The position numbers and the translations under genes were made by a program. A DNA stretch of 7,110 bases from Comamonadaceae bacterium (GTDB taxonomy: Bacteria > Pseudomonadota > Gammaproteobacteria > Burkholderiales > Burkholderiaceae_C), in assembly GCA_947451445.1 (NCBI GenBank), contig CANFZJ010000165.1:1-7110 (forward strand), read 5' to 3'. Shown one piece after another: positions 4,918-7,110 of the stretch. The number at the start of each line of letters is the position of its first letter. The first letter of the stretch is position 1. The notes beneath the pieces were generated by a model. It worked only from the letters and a program-made list of their open reading frames with translations. It made no database searches and was not told where the DNA came from.

Positions 4918-6797
4918 ACCACCTCCAGGGAATGGGCCAGCAGTTCGGCAATGTCCAGCACTTCGGGCCGGGGGCCCACCACGCCTTCCAGCATGGCGGT
5001 GCAGTTGGGGCAGGCTACAGCCACCACGCCTGCGCCGGTGCTTTTGGCATCGGCCATGCGGATGTCGGGGATGCGGGTGGTGCCGGGGATGTCGGTGAAC
5101 GGCGCGCCGCCACCGCCGCCACAGCAGCGACCGCGTTCACGGCTGCGTTCCATCTCCACCACTTTGATGCCAATGCCCTTGAGCACGGCACGCGGCGCAT
5201 CCACTTCACGGCCATAGCGGCCCAGGTAGCAGGGGTCGTGGTAGGTCACGGCCTCCAGGCTGCCTGCGCGGGTGGGTTTTAGGGTCTGCTTGGCCAGCAA
5301 GTCGGCCAGCAGCTGGGTGTGGTGCCACACGTCGAAGCTGCCACCCATGGCTGGGAACTCGTTCTTCAGCGAATGGAAGATGTGCGGGTCCGGGGTGACG
5401 ATGTGCTGGAACTTGCGCGTTTTGAGCGTGGCGATGAGCTGTTTGGACAGGCGTTGGAAACCCGCCTCGTCGCCCAAACGCCGTGCCAAGTCGCCGCAAT
5501 CGGTCTCTGCCGCGCCCAGGATGGCGATCTTCAGCTCTGCTTTTTGTAGCGTTTTGATGAAGGCGCGCAGCGTGCGCTGGTAGCGCATGTCGAAGCCGCC
5601 TTCGCCCACTAGCACCAGCCAGTCGGTTTGGCCGTCAGCCTCCAGTACCGGCAGGTTCAAATCCGCTGCCCAGTGGTGGCGCGCGGTCAGCGGAAAGCCG
5701 CCCACGGTGTCGGTGTCGCGCAGCTGTTCCAGCGCTTCACCGCCCTTGTTGGGCACCACGCCGGTCACCAGGGTGATGTGGCGGCGCATGTCCACGATGG
5801 CATCCACGTGCTCGATCAGCATGGGGCACTCTTGCACGCAGGCGCGGCAGGTGGTGCAAGACCAGAGCGTGTCGGCGTTGATCAGACCGTTGACGATGGG
5901 CAGATGGGGGGCACCCGCATGCTCGCCTACTTTTTGGCCGGGGTAGGGGCTGCCAGCGTAGTGCGCGTCCGATTTGGCGCTCATGCCGACCACCAGGTCC
6001 TGGATCAGCTTCTTGGGGTTCAGCGGCTGGCCAGCGGCAAACGCGGGACAGGCGGCTTCGCACTTGCCGCACTGCACGCAGGCATCGAAGGACAGCAGCT
6101 TGTTCCAGGCGAAGTCGGCAGGCTTGCCGACACCCATGTCTTCGGGAGTGAGTTTCAGCGGCTGCAAGGCGGTGGCGAAGCGCTTGTCACCAAAGCGCTC
6201 GGGCCGGGGATGCAGCCCCAGGTGCAGCAGGCCAGCCACCGCATGTTTCATGGGGCCGCCCAGGCCGATGCCAAACGCCAGCTCCGCAGCGCCTGCGGCA
6301 AATGCCAGGCTGATCAAGCCCGCCAACCAGGGGGCAAACGCCGTACCGGTGAGTGCCACCGCACCGACCAACGCTACGGCTACTGCAAACAGCATCAGCG
6401 AGTAGGGCAGACGGCTCCACGGCCCTTTGGACAGGCGGGCCGGGGCATTGCGGCGACGCGATGCCATGGCGATGGAACCGGCCAACATCATCAACCCGGC
6501 CAGCAGCAAAATGCCGTCCAGCAGCGGCCAGTACAGGCCCAGGCCGTAGTTCAGCGCCACCAGCGCCAGCGCCAGAATCGCGCCGCCCGCCACGCCCACA
6601 TGGGCCCGGGCGACGAAGGGCTCGCGCGCCACCACGTCGTGCAGGTCCACAAAGTAACGCTTCGGTATTTGTAGCAGCCCACGCAGATCCACGCTGCGTG
6701 AACGGCCTGTTTTCCATATAACCGCCCGGCGGGCCATGCCCCAGGCCAAGCCCAGGACTGCCAGCCAGAAGATGGTGCTTACAAGGTGCGGCAGCAT
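4914..6797 (-). CDS. dgcB: Dimethylglycine demethylation protein DgcB: membrane-anchored Fe-S oxidoreductase with CCG domains
   Basis: This 627-residue protein is needed with DgcA for conversion of dimethylglycine to sarcosine in characterised bacteria. The N-terminal third is membrane-embedded, with likely helices near 5-21, 66-88, 92-112, 131-151 and 155-178. Two 4Fe-4S ferredoxin motifs follow: Cys240, 243, 246, 250 (CVQCGKCEAACP) and Cys314, 317, 320, 324 (CTTCRACVQECP). The C-terminal half is the heterodisulfide-reductase-like CCG region. The second CCG copy is intact (Cys523, Cys558-Cys559, Cys596 and Cys599). The first is degenerate, keeping Cys434 in ETDCGDLARRLGDE and DPH where CPHC would be expected. 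AAGGA eight bases before the ATG supports the start, one nt after the dgcA stop. The domain order resembles membrane ETF:menaquinone oxidoreductases (EMO/FadF type), suggesting it takes electrons from EtfAB to quinone; that role is inferred. Confidence 0.92.
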   Translation of the reverse strand: MLPHLVSTIFWLAVLGLAWGMARRAVIWKTGRSRSVDLRGLLQIPKRYFVDLHDVVAREPFVARAHVGVAGGAILALALVALNYGLGLYWPLLDGILLLAGLMMLAGSIAMASRRRNAPARLSKGPWSRLPYSLMLFAVAVALVGAVALTGTAFAPWLAGLISLAFAAGAAELAFGIGLGGPMKHAVAGLLHLGLHPRPERFGDKRFATALQPLKLTPEDMGVGKPADFAWNKLLSFDACVQCGKCEAACPAFAAGQPLNPKKLIQDLVVGMSAKSDAHYAGSPYPGQKVGEHAGAPHLPIVNGLINADTLWSCTTCRACVQECPMLIEHVDAIVDMRRHITLVTGVVPNKGGEALEQLRDTDTVGGFPLTARHHWAADLNLPVLEADGQTDWLVLVGEGGFDMRYQRTLRAFIKTLQKAELKIAILGAAETDCGDLARRLGDEAGFQRLSKQLIATLKTRKFQHIVTPDPHIFHSLKNEFPAMGGSFDVWHHTQLLADLLAKQTLKPTRAGSLEAVTYHDPCYLGRYGREVDAPRAVLKGIGIKVVEMERSRERGRCCGGGGGAPFTDIPGTTRIPDIRMADAKSTGAGVVAVACPNCTAMLEGVVGPRPEVLDIAELLAHSLEVV

Positions 6798-6798
6798 C

Positions 6799-7110
6799 TT
6801 AAAAGTCCTTGCACAGGCGCAGTGCGTCGTAGATGGCGGCGTGGATGTTGTGCATCGACACGCAGTCGCCCACGCGGTACAGCAGGAAGTTGCCGTTGCC
6901 GGTGGTTTGGCTCAAACCAGGCTGGGGCAGTGCGTCGTACAGCGCTTCGATATCGGTCTGGCCCTTGTTCATCGACAGGGGTTTGAGCTGCCAGTACAGG
7001 CCATCATTCGGCAGAATGCCGTTCTCGACCACTACCTGGTCCACGGCGCGCTCTTCCAGCGCTTCGGTGTACTCGTTCTTCAGCACGGCAATCAGCTTGT
7101 CGCCTTCGCG
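6799..7110 (-). CDS. dgcA: Dimethylglycine demethylase DgcA (flavin oxidoreductase), C-terminal end, cut by the right edge
   Basis: The window holds only the last 103 residues and the TAA stop; the start and catalytic barrel lie to the right. DgcA belongs to the Old-Yellow-Enzyme-like/trimethylamine dehydrogenase family: an N-terminal FMN barrel followed by a dinucleotide-binding domain. The part seen has features of that C-terminal domain: a VVVENG strand, DGLYWQLKPLSMNKGQTD, and a final YRVGDCVSMHNIHAAIYDALRLC. The GDC...NIHAAIYDALR stretch resembles the closing 'GD...AI.dA.r' segment by which such domains contact the flavin or nucleotide. The enzyme oxidises dimethylglycine to sarcosine and formaldehyde. 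Only one nucleotide separates its stop from the dgcB ATG, so the two are coupled. Identification relies on the tail sequence plus the dgcB-etf-gbc context; another demethylase of the same family is possible but less likely. Confidence 0.87.
   Translation of the reverse strand, partial: REGDKLIAVLKNEYTEALEERAVDQVVVENGILPNDGLYWQLKPLSMNKGQTDIEALYDALPQPGLSQTTGNGNFLLYRVGDCVSMHNIHAAIYDALRLCKDF

Noticed and set aside
5628..6674. Long open frame of 348 codons on the plus strand
   Set aside because: It lies wholly antisense to dgcB, whose product has clear Fe-S and CCG motifs. The translation has no recognisable domain and is rich in Gln, His, Ala and Gly, as expected for a shadow frame in GC-rich DNA.

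Overview
The window is a stretch of a high-GC proteobacterial chromosome. Codon use and the style of the proteins suggest a betaproteobacterium, probably Burkholderiales or Comamonadaceae-like. That placement is an inference from composition and protein character; no taxonomic marker is present. Every gene I can support lies on the minus strand, so the locus reads from right to left.

From right to left the layout is: the 3' end of a dimethylglycine demethylase gene (dgcA, running off the right edge); dgcB (membrane-anchored iron-sulfur protein with CCG domains); etfA and etfB (electron transfer flavoprotein alpha and a divergent beta); gbcA (Rieske oxygenase, glycine betaine monooxygenase); gbcB (its FAD/2Fe-2S reductase); a 217-bp AT-rich intergenic region; and the 5' part of a proV-type ATP-binding subunit of a glycine betaine/proline importer, running off the left edge. 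The six catabolic genes are packed with 1 to 10 nt gaps or 4-nt ATGA overlaps, so they look like one translationally coupled operon. Its promoter lies beyond the right edge.

Together the genes describe import of glycine betaine, oxidative removal of one methyl group by GbcAB (betaine to dimethylglycine plus formaldehyde), and a second demethylation by DgcA (dimethylglycine to sarcosine). The DgcA electrons are probably passed to the ETF pair and then through the DgcB iron-sulfur chain into the membrane quinone pool. Sarcosine oxidase, the regulator (GbdR-type) and the permease and binding-protein genes of the importer are not in the window.

The most informative non-coding signal is a textbook sigma-54 (-24/-12) promoter at 554-568 on the minus strand. 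It lies about 55 bp upstream of proV and has small dyad elements further upstream that could serve an enhancer-binding activator. I see no RNA gene, mobile element, CRISPR array or integrase. The locus is a known pathway, and the novelty lies in its wiring: importer control, electron route and divergent ETF-beta. I do not see a wholly new system.
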